From Gammaproteobacteria bacterium (GTDB lineage Bacteria > Pseudomonadota > Gammaproteobacteria > Burkholderiales > Burkholderiaceae_C), in assembly GCA_018828125.1 (NCBI GenBank), contig JAHJWB010000013.1, positions 1 to 64,000 of the forward strand: a stretch of DNA of 64,000 nt, given 5' to 3'. The notes beneath the pieces were generated by a model, which made no database searches, was not told where the DNA came from, and saw nothing but the letters and a program-made list of their open reading frames with translations. The stretch's first letter is position 1. Each line of letters starts with the position of its first letter. A program made the position numbers and the translations under genes. This document shows positions 1 through 7,075 of the stretch, piece after piece.

Positions 1-94
1 GCTTGTCACCTACGTGGTAGCGGCTGCAAGTGGCGATGCCGCGACCGAGCTCGTCGACGCGGGCTCCATCGTCAGGTCCATCGATTTCGGCTGA
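1..94 (+). CDS. possible 3' end of an unrecognised gene cut by the window edge
   Basis: An open frame without a start runs in from the left edge and ends at TGA 92-94. The visible 30 residues end in SIVRSIDFG. Third codon positions are mostly G or C, which fits coding DNA here. It converges on the leftmost attC-like site, so it would be the gene next to the cassette array. I do not recognise the product. The fragment is too short to exclude a chance frame. Confidence 0.3.
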   Translation, partial: LVTYVVAAASGDAATELVDAGSIVRSIDFG

Positions 95-152
95 ACGTCA
101 AAGGGCAGAATGCGGCCATGAGCAGCCGGTCACCGCAAATGAAAGCGGACGC
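95..152 (-). repeat. array-boundary repeat, left copy
   Basis: Read on the minus strand outward from the terminal attC, this stretch (GTCCGCTTTC ... GCGGTGACCGGCTGCTCATGG ... ATTCTG as separate blocks) matches base for base over much of its length the sequence just outside the rightmost attC at about 4114-4163, in opposite orientation. Both copies directly follow a GTTGAG core. Similar intergenic sequence is common beside Burkholderiales cassette arrays; that is general knowledge and was not checked. Confidence 0.6.
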
Positions 153-207
153 TCAACGTTCGCGCTTAGCGAGCGGCGAAGCCGTCCGCTACAGCAATGG
201 GTTATGC
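151..207 (-). other. attC-like recombination site 1
   Basis: On the minus strand this 57 bp site starts with a GCATAAC core and ends with a GTTGAGC core, matching the RYYYAAC ... GTTRRRY pattern of attC sites. The interior is an imperfect palindrome with arms around a GAA loop (TAGCGAGCGGC / GCCGTCCGCTA). It lies just 3' of the 101-residue cassette gene, the expected position. Confidence 0.75.
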
Positions 208-210
208 GCC

Positions 211-516
211 TCAGTCACTGCTACACCTGACTTCTTGTTGTGTGCGATAGGCCATACTGAAGAACGGCAAAAGACGCGCGACAGTGTTTGCCAATGGCTT
301 GTTCGCAAGACCACCGTTCGACGAGAGGAGGTCGATGAGTTCGTGAACTAGCGCGCCTGCGTGTGATGACGATATGCGCGGCCCGCTGTAGAACGCGTGC
401 CAAACGGCTATTAGTTCGGGATAGCGGGACTCATCTTCTTGCGCCAACGAGAAGAGGAACTCTTCGTGATGGCCGATGCTTTCGTTCCTGTCACCAACAT
501 ACATATCGAATGCCAC
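211..516 (-). CDS. cassette gene 1, hypothetical protein (101 aa)
   Basis: A soluble acidic protein of 101 residues, HEEFLFSLAQEDESRYPELI near the N-terminus, no signal peptide or membrane segment. The start is GTG at 516, five bases after a TAGGAG ribosome binding site; the internal ATG at 504 is less well placed. The stop lies four bases before attC-like site 1, typical of a cassette. I recognise the style of protein from integron cassettes but no function. The 221-403 frame on the same strand is a shadow. Confidence 0.75.
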   Translation of the reverse strand: MAFDMYVGDRNESIGHHEEFLFSLAQEDESRYPELIAVWHAFYSGPRISSSHAGALVHELIDLLSSNGGLANKPLANTVARLLPFFSMAYRTQQEVRCSSD

Positions 517-538
517 TTACGCTCCTACCTGCACCGAT

Positions 539-607
539 GCATAACGTTGGCGGTATGCGGACCAGCCAGCGTAGCTGGCGCAGGTCCGCATGACCAAAGG
601 GTTAAGC
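539..607 (-). other. attC-like recombination site 2
   Basis: This 69 bp imperfect palindrome is bounded by GCATAAC on the plus strand at 539-545 and GTTAAGC at 601-607. The arms GCGGACC / GGTCCGC and CCAGC / GCTGG pair around a central GTA. It is nearly identical to site 5 at 2217-2285. It separates cassette 1 from cassette 2. Confidence 0.85.
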
Positions 608-877
608 CGCACGACCCACCGCCGTCGATAGTCTCTGAGCGAAGTTCTCTCCGCACAGCCGATCAACTGCTGCAATTGCAGCTTCAGCTTCTGACGCACT
701 GAATCTCTTGCCTTCGAGGACGGCCAGCGCTTGGTTGTGCAGCGCATAGGCCAGGTGCGCGGCTGCACGAACTGCAGGGTCAGTTGCTGCTTCACTGCCG
801 AGGTGGCCAGCAAGCAGCAAGCGCAATTCATAAACGGCGAACGCCAATATCTTGTTTTCGTCGAGCATTGCAGACAT
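602..877 (-). CDS. cassette gene 2, hypothetical protein (91 aa)
   Basis: A 91-residue, alanine- and leucine-rich, probably all-helical soluble protein (YELRLLLAGHLGSEAA near the N-terminus). It starts at ATG 877, just inside the cassette core, with no clear ribosome binding site. Its stop codon TAA overlaps the core heptamer of attC-like site 2, so the attC supplies the end of the gene. I do not recognise a family. Confidence 0.7.
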   Translation of the reverse strand: MSAMLDENKILAFAVYELRLLLAGHLGSEAATDPAVRAAAHLAYALHNQALAVLEGKRFSASEAEAAIAAVDRLCGENFAQRLSTAVGRAA

Positions 878-890
878 GGCAATCAGTGCG

Positions 891-971
891 GTTTAACGTA
901 GAAGTGACCGGCGGGCCATAGGCACGCGACAGCGTGCCGCGAGAACGTCCGTGTCGACTGCCATGTTAGAG
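891..971 (-). other. attC-like recombination site 3
   Basis: An 81 bp site bounded by GTTTAAC (891-897) and GTTAGAG (965-971), with inner arms GGCACGC / GCGTGCC around GACA at 919-936. The outer core deviates at one base from GTTRRRY. It lies between cassettes 2 and 3. Confidence 0.7.
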
Positions 972-972
972 C

Positions 973-1563
973 TCAGTCCCCGAACGCGGAACGAACGGAT
1001 CCCCAAGAGACTACTTTCGAAAGTCCAATGTAGATCGCGATGAGCAATAGATGCGTCATACCCCAATTTATGATCACGAAGCCCGGCACGCTGGTAGTCT
1101 CGCACCCTTTGCAGTACGACGGTTCGTGCGCTATCAATAGCTGCGTGGCAAAAAGCGCGATGAACATCACCGCTGCAGCTACCCAGACCAGGTAACCTCG
1201 CAATAGGGTGAACTTGGCTGGATCTCGGATCCCGGAACGCAGATTTGAGCGCTCTATGGCGCAGAGCGCTTCCGACACCCGCTCAGCGTATCCCACCCGA
1301 AGCAGCCAAAACAGATTGAGCGGCAAAGTCAGCCAGAACGTGAACCAATACAGATAAGCAGCCGACGCGAACTGAGAGCCTATTGTGCGTTCTGCCACAA
1401 CGTGGTCCAGGCCCAATCGCTGCGCCAACGGCTGTACCGCGAGGGCGAGATCAAGGTACAGATGACCTACGCCGAACGCGAGCAGCGAAATAAGGCTCGC
1501 GGGGCCGAGAAGAAACTTCAGAACCCATCGGTTAATCGCTCTATCGGTGGTCTTTTTGTCCAT
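973..1563 (-). CDS. cassette gene 3, integral membrane protein (196 aa)
   Basis: This 196-residue protein has about four hydrophobic segments: near residues 17-42, 70-92, 122-142 and 165-183. A short loop carries CKGC (EPSYCKGCETT), the only cysteine pair. ATG at 1563 follows attC-like site 4 directly, and the stop abuts site 3. No family recognised; membrane cassette proteins of unknown role are common in arrays. A membrane location is a safe inference, the function is not. Confidence 0.75.
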   Translation of the reverse strand: MDKKTTDRAINRWVLKFLLGPASLISLLAFGVGHLYLDLALAVQPLAQRLGLDHVVAERTIGSQFASAAYLYWFTFWLTLPLNLFWLLRVGYAERVSEALCAIERSNLRSGIRDPAKFTLLRGYLVWVAAAVMFIALFATQLLIAHEPSYCKGCETTSVPGFVIINWGMTHLLLIAIYIGLSKVVSWGSVRSAFGD

Positions 1564-1577
1564 GGCGCGTCGCTGAG

Positions 1578-1646
1578 CTCTAACGTTGAAGCTGAGCTGC
1601 GGACTGAGGCTTGCCGAAGGACGTCAGCTCGAGCGACCGGTTAGGC
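1578..1646 (-). other. attC-like recombination site 4
   Basis: A 69 bp site with CTCTAAC at 1578-1584 and GTTAGGC at 1640-1646 on the plus strand. The interior GAGCTGCGGAC ... GTCAGCTC pairs imperfectly. It separates cassettes 3 and 4 and overlaps the stop codon of the DinB-like gene. Confidence 0.75.
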
Positions 1647-2138
1647 CTCACGGCGGGCAGGCTGAAGCTGGTGGAGAAAGCGTGTGTACAGATCTCGCGG
1701 CGCGTCAATACCGATGGCATCTAGCATTTCTCCAACGTTGCCGCGGTGGTAACCGCCATGAGTAATTACGTGAAGAAGCATCTCCTCACAAGACATTGCG
1801 CCTTTATCTCCATCGGTGAATGTGAAGGGAATCACCTCCTGCAACTGCAGGGAACTGCTGGAACTGACGTAGTGTTCGAACCATTCATCATTTTCAAGTA
1901 AGTCAGCTTTGAGTTCGGAGATTGACGGGGTTTCCTCGGTATTTGTAGCAGCGAACGAATGCCGCTCCCCGGACAAATGCGCACGAAAAATTCGTTCACT
2001 GACATTCACATGATTGAGCCTGCGAATAGCGGAACGCAATTCATTAGGTGACTTCGTGCTCGACGCCTGCTCAATGAGCTCCAGCAGTTCCGTATCCGCC
2101 CAAGTCTTGTATGCAAAGAGTGAGGAAAGCGTATTCAT
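1641..2138 (-). CDS. cassette gene 4, DinB-like metal-binding protein (165 aa)
   Basis: The protein has the layout of the DinB/YfiT four-helix family. It carries RRLNHVNVSERIFRAHLSG near residue 45 and HVITHGGYHRGNVGEML near residue 128. The spaced histidines (one after RLN, then H..T-H....H) are the usual metal ligands. ATG at 2138 follows GGA at the right distance; the longer frame to 2150 would need TTG. Many family members are thiol transferases or of unknown role. The TAA overlaps the core of attC-like site 4. I am confident of the family but not of a substrate. Confidence 0.85.
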   Translation of the reverse strand: MNTLSSLFAYKTWADTELLELIEQASSTKSPNELRSAIRRLNHVNVSERIFRAHLSGERHSFAATNTEETPSISELKADLLENDEWFEHYVSSSSSLQLQEVIPFTFTDGDKGAMSCEEMLLHVITHGGYHRGNVGEMLDAIGIDAPRDLYTRFLHQLQPARREA

Positions 2139-2216
2139 AAATAATTCCAAATAATGAGGCCAGCAGAATAGAGGCGGCTACTGTCAGCGTAATGGCAGGA
2201 GAGATTCTGTGGTGAG

Positions 2217-2285
2217 GCCTAACGTTCGCGGTAAGCGGACCAGCCAGCGAAGCTGGCGCAGGTCCGCTTGACCAAAAGGTTAAAC
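2217..2285 (-). other. attC-like recombination site 5
   Basis: A 69 bp site bounded by GCCTAAC (2217-2223) and GTTAAAC (2279-2285), nearly identical to site 2. Two of the differences are paired (T556/A590 in site 2, A2234/T2268 here), so the hairpin is kept. It separates cassettes 4 and 5. Confidence 0.85.
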
Positions 2286-2292
2286 CGCAGGC

Positions 2293-2601
2293 TCACGACA
2301 CGCCTTTGAAATGGCCGTACGAAATACAGGCTGTGATGAAGAGGACGATGCCAGCCCAATACTCCATTGGCAGAAAGAAGAATCGGTGCTTCGTAGCCCA
2401 CGTCTCATGCTTCCGATTCATGAGCCAGCCTACCAGTCCAATCGAAATTGCTGCGACAGCCGATGCAGTGGCTTTCGGCCAGAAGTTTGCGGTGTAGTAA
2501 CCGCTTCCCCAGTTCGCATCAACGGCCACCTGCGTTAGCAGAAGCGCAACGACAAAAATGGGGACAGCCAGAATGCCCCACCGATGCCAAATCAGAACCA
2601 C
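2293..2601 (-). CDS. cassette gene 5, small membrane protein (102 aa)
   Basis: A 102-residue protein with hydrophobic segments near residues 8-26, 46-62 and 78-95. The start is GTG at 2601 with a good AAGGAGAG ribosome binding site six bases upstream. The stop lies eight bases before attC-like site 5. It is the first leftward cassette after the palindrome at 2618-3166. No family recognised. Confidence 0.75.
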   Translation of the reverse strand: MVLIWHRWGILAVPIFVVALLLTQVAVDANWGSGYYTANFWPKATASAVAAISIGLVGWLMNRKHETWATKHRFFFLPMEYWAGIVLFITACISYGHFKGVS

Positions 2602-2617
2602 GGTCTCTCCTTCTGCT

Positions 2618-3166
2618 GTTTAACGTGATGTATCCCGCAAAACCTGCGGGATAAACTGGACCTTGCGGGATATTCTGGACACTGATTCCTCCTGAAAGTG
2701 GCTTCTAGCTTGCGCTTGCGGTCAGTGCTCTGTTCAAAAGCACAGGTATAAAATTTCCACCAAACCCGGCAAGCCTCAACTCAGAAAACTATAGCTTGCT
2801 GGTAGGCAGGCACCGGAAGTTAGACAGCGCGGTTTGAACTGCAAGTCTGCGGGTAGTGAGGTCAACGGCAGCTATGGGGTAGTCTTGTCCAACGGCGGCT
2901 CCGGGCCCTGAGCCGACGTTGGAGAACACAACCGCAAAGCTGCCGTTCATACGCAACCCCTGAGTGCACAGTCCCAGCTTGGTAGCGAGCTATAGTTTCT
3001 CTTGTTGCTGCCTGCCGGGTTTCGCGGAATTTTTATGCCTGAATGTTCAGACAGGCCATCGCCTGCAACCTCATGCTGCAAGACGCTTCTAGGGAAAACC
3101 AATGTCCAGAATATCCCGCACGGTCCAGTTTATCCCGCAGGTTTTGCGGTATACATTTCGTTAATC
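2618..3166. repeat. about 549 bp diverged palindrome bounded by attC-type cores
   Basis: The left arm (from 2618) and the reverse complement of the right arm (from 3166) align along nearly their whole length, meeting at GGGCCC 2903-2908. Shared blocks include CCGCAAAACCTGCGGGATAA, ACTGGACC, TGCGGGATATTCTGGACA, AAACCCGGCA, AACTATAGCT and AACGGCAGCT. The arms differ by substitutions and by an insertion of roughly 25 bases in the left arm. Similarity stops exactly at the outer heptamers GTTTAAC (2618-2624) and GTTAATC (3160-3166), which fit attC/attI core sequences. Cassette genes diverge from both ends. It could be a foldback/MITE-like element, an inverted duplication of an attI-like region, or an extreme attC. 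Confidence 0.85.
2789..2950 (-). CDS. candidate small ORF across the palindrome centre (53 aa)
   Basis: An ATG at 2950 opens a 53-codon frame that crosses the symmetry centre and ends in TAG at 2789-2791. The product begins MNGSFAVVFSNVGSGPGAA and ends CLPTSKL. Composition is protein-like, with no membrane segment. There is no clear ribosome binding site, and a palindrome can hold open frames by chance. No family recognised. Confidence 0.25.
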   Translation of the reverse strand: MNGSFAVVFSNVGSGPGAAVGQDYPIAAVDLTTRRLAVQTALSNFRCLPTSKL

Positions 3167-3172
3167 CTCACG

Positions 3173-3541
3173 ATGCGCATCTTCAGTTCCGAGGTCGGCG
3201 ACCCCATGCTTCTCGACAACGAGGAGGGGTTGCGCGCGTTTGGTTCTGAGCTGGAGGCGTTTTTGGCAAGCGCGGCTAGCGCACATTCGTTCCCGTCGCA
3301 TACGTCTGGGGGCGCGGAGCCTTATGCACAGTTTCTCGAAGGGCTCAGGGTTGAGAAAGTCGAACTCTTAGCGCCCGAACTTCAGATCGGGGAAGACCGT
3401 TGGCTTGCGTTGAAGGCCAGCGTTCCGGAACTGGTTCAACTTCGCGAGCGGATAGGCGTCCTGCAGGATGGCGATCATACGCATCTGTATGCATCGCCGA
3501 TTTCGCTTGTCGTGGAGGCCGACGATACGTGGCCAAGCTGA
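3173..3541 (+). CDS. cassette gene 6, hypothetical acidic protein (122 aa)
   Basis: The start is set at ATG 3173 (MRIFSSEVGDPMLL) just outside the palindrome. A longer frame from 3002 would run through the palindrome arm and is unlikely. The product is acidic, alpha/beta in appearance, ends SLVVEADDTWPS and has no membrane segment. The N-terminal EGLRAFGSELEAFL is loosely reminiscent of Imm32-type immunity proteins, but I would not assign it. It is the first rightward cassette and is followed directly by attC-like site 7. Confidence 0.7.
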   Translation: MRIFSSEVGDPMLLDNEEGLRAFGSELEAFLASAASAHSFPSHTSGGAEPYAQFLEGLRVEKVELLAPELQIGEDRWLALKASVPELVQLRERIGVLQDGDHTHLYASPISLVVEADDTWPS

Positions 3542-3542
3542 G

Positions 3543-3629
3543 GATTAACTTGTCAATCGACACGGACCCACAACAGCAGCAGGCGGCTTCGCCGCTTGTG
3601 TTCGTAGTCCGGTCATTTTTACGTTAGCA
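3543..3629 (+). other. attC-like recombination site 6
   Basis: An 87 bp site bounded by GATTAAC (3543-3549) and GTTAGCA (3623-3629). The interior holds the hairpin AGGCGGCTTCGCCG and imperfect outer arms (ACACGGACC / GTAGTCCGGT). It lies 3' of cassette gene 6 on the plus strand. Confidence 0.8.
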
Positions 3630-3633
3630 GTCA

Positions 3634-3999
3634 ATGCCAGCACCGTTCATCGCGGCGTTCTTGGGCGCAATGGCAATGTCAGTTGTCGGCTTCTATTTTT
3701 TGAGTGCAGCTCGCGGCCGTAGGCCAATTTGGCTGAGGACTACGATTGTGGTGGTGCTCCTGTCATATGCGATGCTGATGGCGGTTTACGTATGCATCGG
3801 CGTGGCGGAAGGCTGGGTCACGGAAAATATGGTCACCGGTTGTGTAGCTGGGACCATCGCACCCCTTCTTTGCGGCTTTGCTGACTACGCCTTGGCTGGC
3901 CGCTTCTGGATCGTGTTTGGATTAAGTATGACCTCTGTCTTTCTCATAATGAGTGCTTCGCTTTGGCTCGGCCCCAGGTTGTTGACACGCGAGGCATAG
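3634..3999 (+). CDS. cassette gene 7, integral membrane protein (121 aa)
   Basis: A 121-residue protein with four hydrophobic segments, near residues 5-24, 36-56, 66-84 and 90-112. ATG at 3634 lies only four bases after the attC core GTTAGCA, so translation probably relies on a short or no leader, as for many cassettes. I recognise no family; a small inner-membrane protein of unknown role is all that can be said. Confidence 0.7.
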   Translation: MPAPFIAAFLGAMAMSVVGFYFLSAARGRRPIWLRTTIVVVLLSYAMLMAVYVCIGVAEGWVTENMVTGCVAGTIAPLLCGFADYALAGRFWIVFGLSMTSVFLIMSASLWLGPRLLTREA

Positions 4000-4035
4000 C
4001 TTCAATTTGGTATGGACTCAGCTTGATACCTTGAT

Positions 4036-4113
4036 TGCTAACCGGTTAGTCAAGCGGGCGCGCTCTGGTCGGCTTTGCCTCCGGGCGCGCGCCGGTTACC
4101 TCCAATGTTGAGA
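4036..4113 (+). other. attC-like recombination site 7 (right end of array)
   Basis: A 78 bp site bounded by TGCTAAC (4036-4042) and GTTGAGA (4107-4113), with GC-rich arms GCGGGCGCGC / GCGCGCGCC around TTTGCC. The last base of the core deviates from the GTTRRRY pattern. It ends the rightward cassettes. Confidence 0.65.
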
Positions 4114-4166
4114 GTCCGCTTTCGCCAGCGGCGACCGACTGCTCTTGGCCGAATTCTGTCTTAGAG
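4107..4166 (+). repeat. array-boundary repeat, right copy
   Basis: Sequence beginning in the GTTGAGA core and continuing GTCCGCTTTC, then GCGACCGACTGCTCTTGGCC and ATTCTGTCTT. It is the inverted counterpart of the sequence at 95-152 just outside the leftmost attC, so the two ends of the array carry the same outward-facing sequence. Confidence 0.6.
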
Positions 4167-4567
4167 GAGCGCCTGGACAAGGGGTTGGTGACCTGTCATC
4201 GGTGCCGGCAGCGTGGTCAGGTCGAAATGGACTCAGTGTTCAGGTGCGTCGGGAATACGCAGGTGATTGAGATCGGGTATCGAGGCCATCCGGAGTTGAT
4301 CCTTCGTGGCCATTCATGAGATCACTGTTGCAAGCCATTTCCAAATGGGATTTGGACTGAAGCCCTCGTCACGGCGGAAGTGTGTGACATGCACCTCTTT
4401 GATCCAGTTCTGGAGCGACGGGATGTTTAATGAATTACCTCACCAGTGTTTGAGCCAATTCGTTTGACAGTTGTATTGTGTCGTCCCAATCTCAAGTGAG
4501 AAGCCGCTCTTCAGTGTCAAACGACTTGCCTCACCCGCCTCGTTGGCTGCCGTTTTCACTTTCGCCC
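4114..4567. other. 454 bp without a confident gene; possible zinc-ribbon remnant
   Basis: An open plus-strand frame ends at TGA 4317-4319. From about 4164 it reads EERLDKGLVTCHRC, then a stretch with FRCVGNTQVIEIGYRGH and HPELILRGHS. The CxxC plus later cysteine look like half of a zinc ribbon. Only TTG/GTG starts are available (4185, 4188), so this may be a decayed gene. The rest (4320-4567) shows nothing I can assign. Confidence 0.3.
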
Positions 4568-4888
4568 TCATCTGACTGTATGCGCGCAATCGATCCACGG
4601 CAGTACATCGCAACCACAATGGGCAATGTCACCCGCAGGTCCCGTGACAACGCTGGCTTTGTCTTTGGACACGACCTTGGCTGCGTTTGCGGCGGTTGCA
4701 CCAGTCGTACCTTTGCCAACGGCTGCTGCGTCTTCCGTCGCGGCATTTATGTCCGGAATCCAACGCATGAATGGCGTGAGGTCTTGGGGATCCACCACGT
4801 ACCAGATCTTGCGCGCTGAGTCCCAGCGAGCGCCGAGGGCTTTGGCGGCGTCTTTTTCTGCAAACGGTGTGATCAGGTTGATGCGCAT
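4568..4888 (-). CDS. DUF5710-type domain protein (106 aa)
   Basis: The N-terminal 45 residues match the DUF5710 pattern, INL-x-PFAEKDAAKALGARWD followed by RKIWYV. The middle is a low-complexity Ala/Lys/Thr linker (residues 50-85). The C-terminus has HCGCDVLPWIDCAHT, a cysteine/histidine cluster that could bind a metal. DUF5710 modules occur in phage, plasmid and topoisomerase-primase proteins and are thought to bind DNA or nucleotides; that is inference from context. It lies 66 bases downstream of the SulP gene on the same strand but is probably independent. Confidence 0.8.
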   Translation of the reverse strand: MRINLITPFAEKDAAKALGARWDSARKIWYVVDPQDLTPFMRWIPDINAATEDAAAVGKGTTGATAANAAKVVSKDKASVVTGPAGDIAHCGCDVLPWIDCAHTVR

Positions 4889-4954
4889 GGGGGCTTGGCG
4901 GATGGTCGAGACGAAAAAACGCCAAGAATACCGCCGTAACCCACTAATGAACGG

Positions 4955-6700
4955 TCATAGCGCCGAAGTGGGCAGCCCATCGACCATCGGCGGCCGCTTC
5001 GTGGTTTCCCGATGTGCGAACACAAAGGCATCGTGCGTGCTCAAAAACACCCTTCCCTGCATGCGTTGGCCAAAAACGGTGCTTTGCAGGCGGTCGAGCA
5101 CCGGGCCCTTAACTTCAGCCAGCAACAGCACGAGGCCGCGCTGCGACAAGCTGTGCTCCAGATTTGTCAGCACGCCCAATGCGGTGGCGTCGATCTGGTT
5201 GACCGCCGAACACACCAGCAACACAGCCCGGGCTTCAGGCTGTGCGGCCACCAGCGATTCGACAGTGTCTTGCAGGACATCCGCATTGGCAAAATACAGA
5301 CTCTCGTCCACACGCACCGCGATCAACCCAGGTTCAACGGCTACGGGGTGGCGCGCCACGTTGCGAAAGTGCTCTGTGCCCGGGATGCGCCCGACCACCG
5401 CAATGTGCGGATGGCTGCTGCGCCATACCAGGGTACCCAGCGACAGGGCAACTCCCGTCAGGATGCCCACTTCCACGCCAAACACGATGACGCCGGCCGC
5501 CGTTGCAAGCAAAGACAGCGCGTCGGCCTTATCGTAGCGCCATGCCTCGCGCAAGGTTCGTACGTCAATCAACGACACCACGGCCACCACAATGGTGGCG
5601 GCCAGCACTGCGTGAGGCAGGTAGTGGAACAGGCCTGTCATCGCCGCGATGACGGCGCCCATCAGCACGGCAGAGATCACGCCCGCCAAGGGCGTATTGG
5701 CACCCGCCGCAAAGTTGACCACCGAACGTGCAAACCCGCCGGTCACCGGAAACCCGCCCGACAGCGCGCTGGCCACGTTGGCCGCACCCAGCCCCAACAG
5801 TTCTCTGTTGGGGCTGATGCGCTGCTGGCGCTTTAGCGCGAGCGACTGCGCTACGGAAACGCTCTCGACAAACCCCACCAAAGAAATCAGCAAGGCAGGC
5901 AGCCACAACTGTCCGATGGCTGATGCAGACAGGTCGGGCAAACCCAGCGTGGGAAGGCCCTGCGGCACCACACCGACAATGCTGACGCCTGCAGTTTCAT
6001 CCCATCGCCACAACGCCACCAATACGGTCGAGACGATGACCGCCAGCATGGGAGCGAGCTTTGAAGCAATGTCGGCCAATTGAGTGCTGACCCCGGCACG
6101 TACCAGCAGTGGCGCAAGGTATCGACGAGCCATCACCAGGAACAGCACACTTCCTGCCCCAAGGCCCAACGTCACGCCGTTGGTGTGAGGGATGCCCTGC
6201 ACCAACTGGATCAGCGTATTGAACACGCTCGCACCGCCTGCCTGCACGCCGAGTAGGTGTTTAAGCTGCCCGACCGCGATGAGTATGGCCGAACCCGAAA
6301 TGAACCCGCTGATGACTGGATGGCTCAAGAAGTGAGCCAAAAAACCGAGCCTGAGCGCTCCAAACACCAACAACATGCCGCCTGACAACAGCGATAGCAG
6401 CATCGCCAAAGCCACATAGTCGGCCGAACCAGTTGCTGCCAGCGGTTGCAGTGCACTTGCCGTCATGAGCGACGCTACAGCCACCGGGCCTACGGCCAAA
6501 GTCATGCTCGAACCGAGGAAGGCGTAGGCAATGATAGGGAGGATGCTGGCGTACAGCCCAACTTCAGGCGGCAATCCTGCGAGCAGCGCGTAAGCGAGGC
6601 TTTGCGGAATCAGCATCACGGTGACGATCACTCCGGCGACGACATCGCCGGACAGCCAGGACTTCTGGTAGTGGCGCATCCAGTTGGGTATGACGTTCAT
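4955..6700 (-). CDS. SulP-family anion transporter with STAS domain (581 aa)
   Basis: A SulP (SLC26-like) inner-membrane anion transporter. MTLAVGPVAVASLMTASAL near residue 65 fits the conserved region between membrane helices, and the first helix has GVIVTVMLIPQSLAYALLAG. About ten hydrophobic spans are followed by a cytoplasmic STAS domain (residues about 440-560, with VDESLYFANADVLQDTVE). ATG at 6700 (MNVIPNWM) is chosen; the 29-codon extension upstream is not family-like. It is last in the bigR operon, 29 bases after the sulfur transferase gene. Sulfate or sulfite/thiosulfate export or uptake is the likely role, inferred from context. Confidence 0.9.
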   Translation of the reverse strand: MNVIPNWMRHYQKSWLSGDVVAGVIVTVMLIPQSLAYALLAGLPPEVGLYASILPIIAYAFLGSSMTLAVGPVAVASLMTASALQPLAATGSADYVALAMLLSLLSGGMLLVFGALRLGFLAHFLSHPVISGFISGSAILIAVGQLKHLLGVQAGGASVFNTLIQLVQGIPHTNGVTLGLGAGSVLFLVMARRYLAPLLVRAGVSTQLADIASKLAPMLAVIVSTVLVALWRWDETAGVSIVGVVPQGLPTLGLPDLSASAIGQLWLPALLISLVGFVESVSVAQSLALKRQQRISPNRELLGLGAANVASALSGGFPVTGGFARSVVNFAAGANTPLAGVISAVLMGAVIAAMTGLFHYLPHAVLAATIVVAVVSLIDVRTLREAWRYDKADALSLLATAAGVIVFGVEVGILTGVALSLGTLVWRSSHPHIAVVGRIPGTEHFRNVARHPVAVEPGLIAVRVDESLYFANADVLQDTVESLVAAQPEARAVLLVCSAVNQIDATALGVLTNLEHSLSQRGLVLLLAEVKGPVLDRLQSTVFGQRMQGRVFLSTHDAFVFAHRETTKRPPMVDGLPTSAL

Positions 6701-6729
6701 GGTGTGTGCTGCTTCTTCGAGATTGCTCG

Positions 6730-7074
6730 TCAGTCTTGAGATTGCGTCAATCCGAACATTTGCGCCGACCGTGCACCTGATCTGCAAAATGCCAGTGTGG
6801 GCCCTGGCAAAGACGCCAGCGCATCGCGCATCGCTTGCACCTGCGCCGCCGTGATGGCGCCGCTCACAACCGGCAGGTAAACATAGTGCAGCCCCACCCT
6901 TTCGGCCGCGCGCGCCAGCTCCGGGCTGGTGGGCTGCTCGCCCCCACCCTCCCCGTCTGGACGGTTGTTGATGACCGTTTTGAACCCTTGAGCGGCGACC
7001 CCAGCTAAATCATTCGCAGCCAGCTGCGGCGACACGGCAAAGTCAGGGGTAAGTGCGATGGCTTGCCAGGTCAT
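6730..7074 (-). CDS. TIGR01244/DUF442 sulfur transferase (phosphatase-fold), 114 aa
   Basis: The protein has the DUF442 fold, a dual-specificity-phosphatase-like module. The loop CRSGARS near residue 102 is the C-x5-R active site that in this family carries sulfur rather than phosphate. FKTVINNRPDGEG near residue 30 is the other family hallmark. ATG 7074 lies one base after the TGA of the upstream transporter, so the two are translationally close. In BigR regulons this domain is found free or fused to persulfide dioxygenase. The longer frame to 7359 is spurious. Confidence 0.9.
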   Translation of the reverse strand: MTWQAIALTPDFAVSPQLAANDLAGVAAQGFKTVINNRPDGEGGGEQPTSPELARAAERVGLHYVYLPVVSGAITAAQVQAMRDALASLPGPTLAFCRSGARSAQMFGLTQSQD

Positions 7075-7075
7075 T

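Noticed and set aside
3002..3172. Upstream extension of cassette gene 6 from 3002
   Set aside because: This part of the frame lies in the right arm of the palindrome; the matching left arm shows no coding conservation, and ATG 3173 gives a cassette-like gene.
4955..6100. Long plus-strand frames opposite sulP (for example 5012-5836)
   Set aside because: They are Arg/His/Gln-rich shadows of the SulP coding sequence with no family features.
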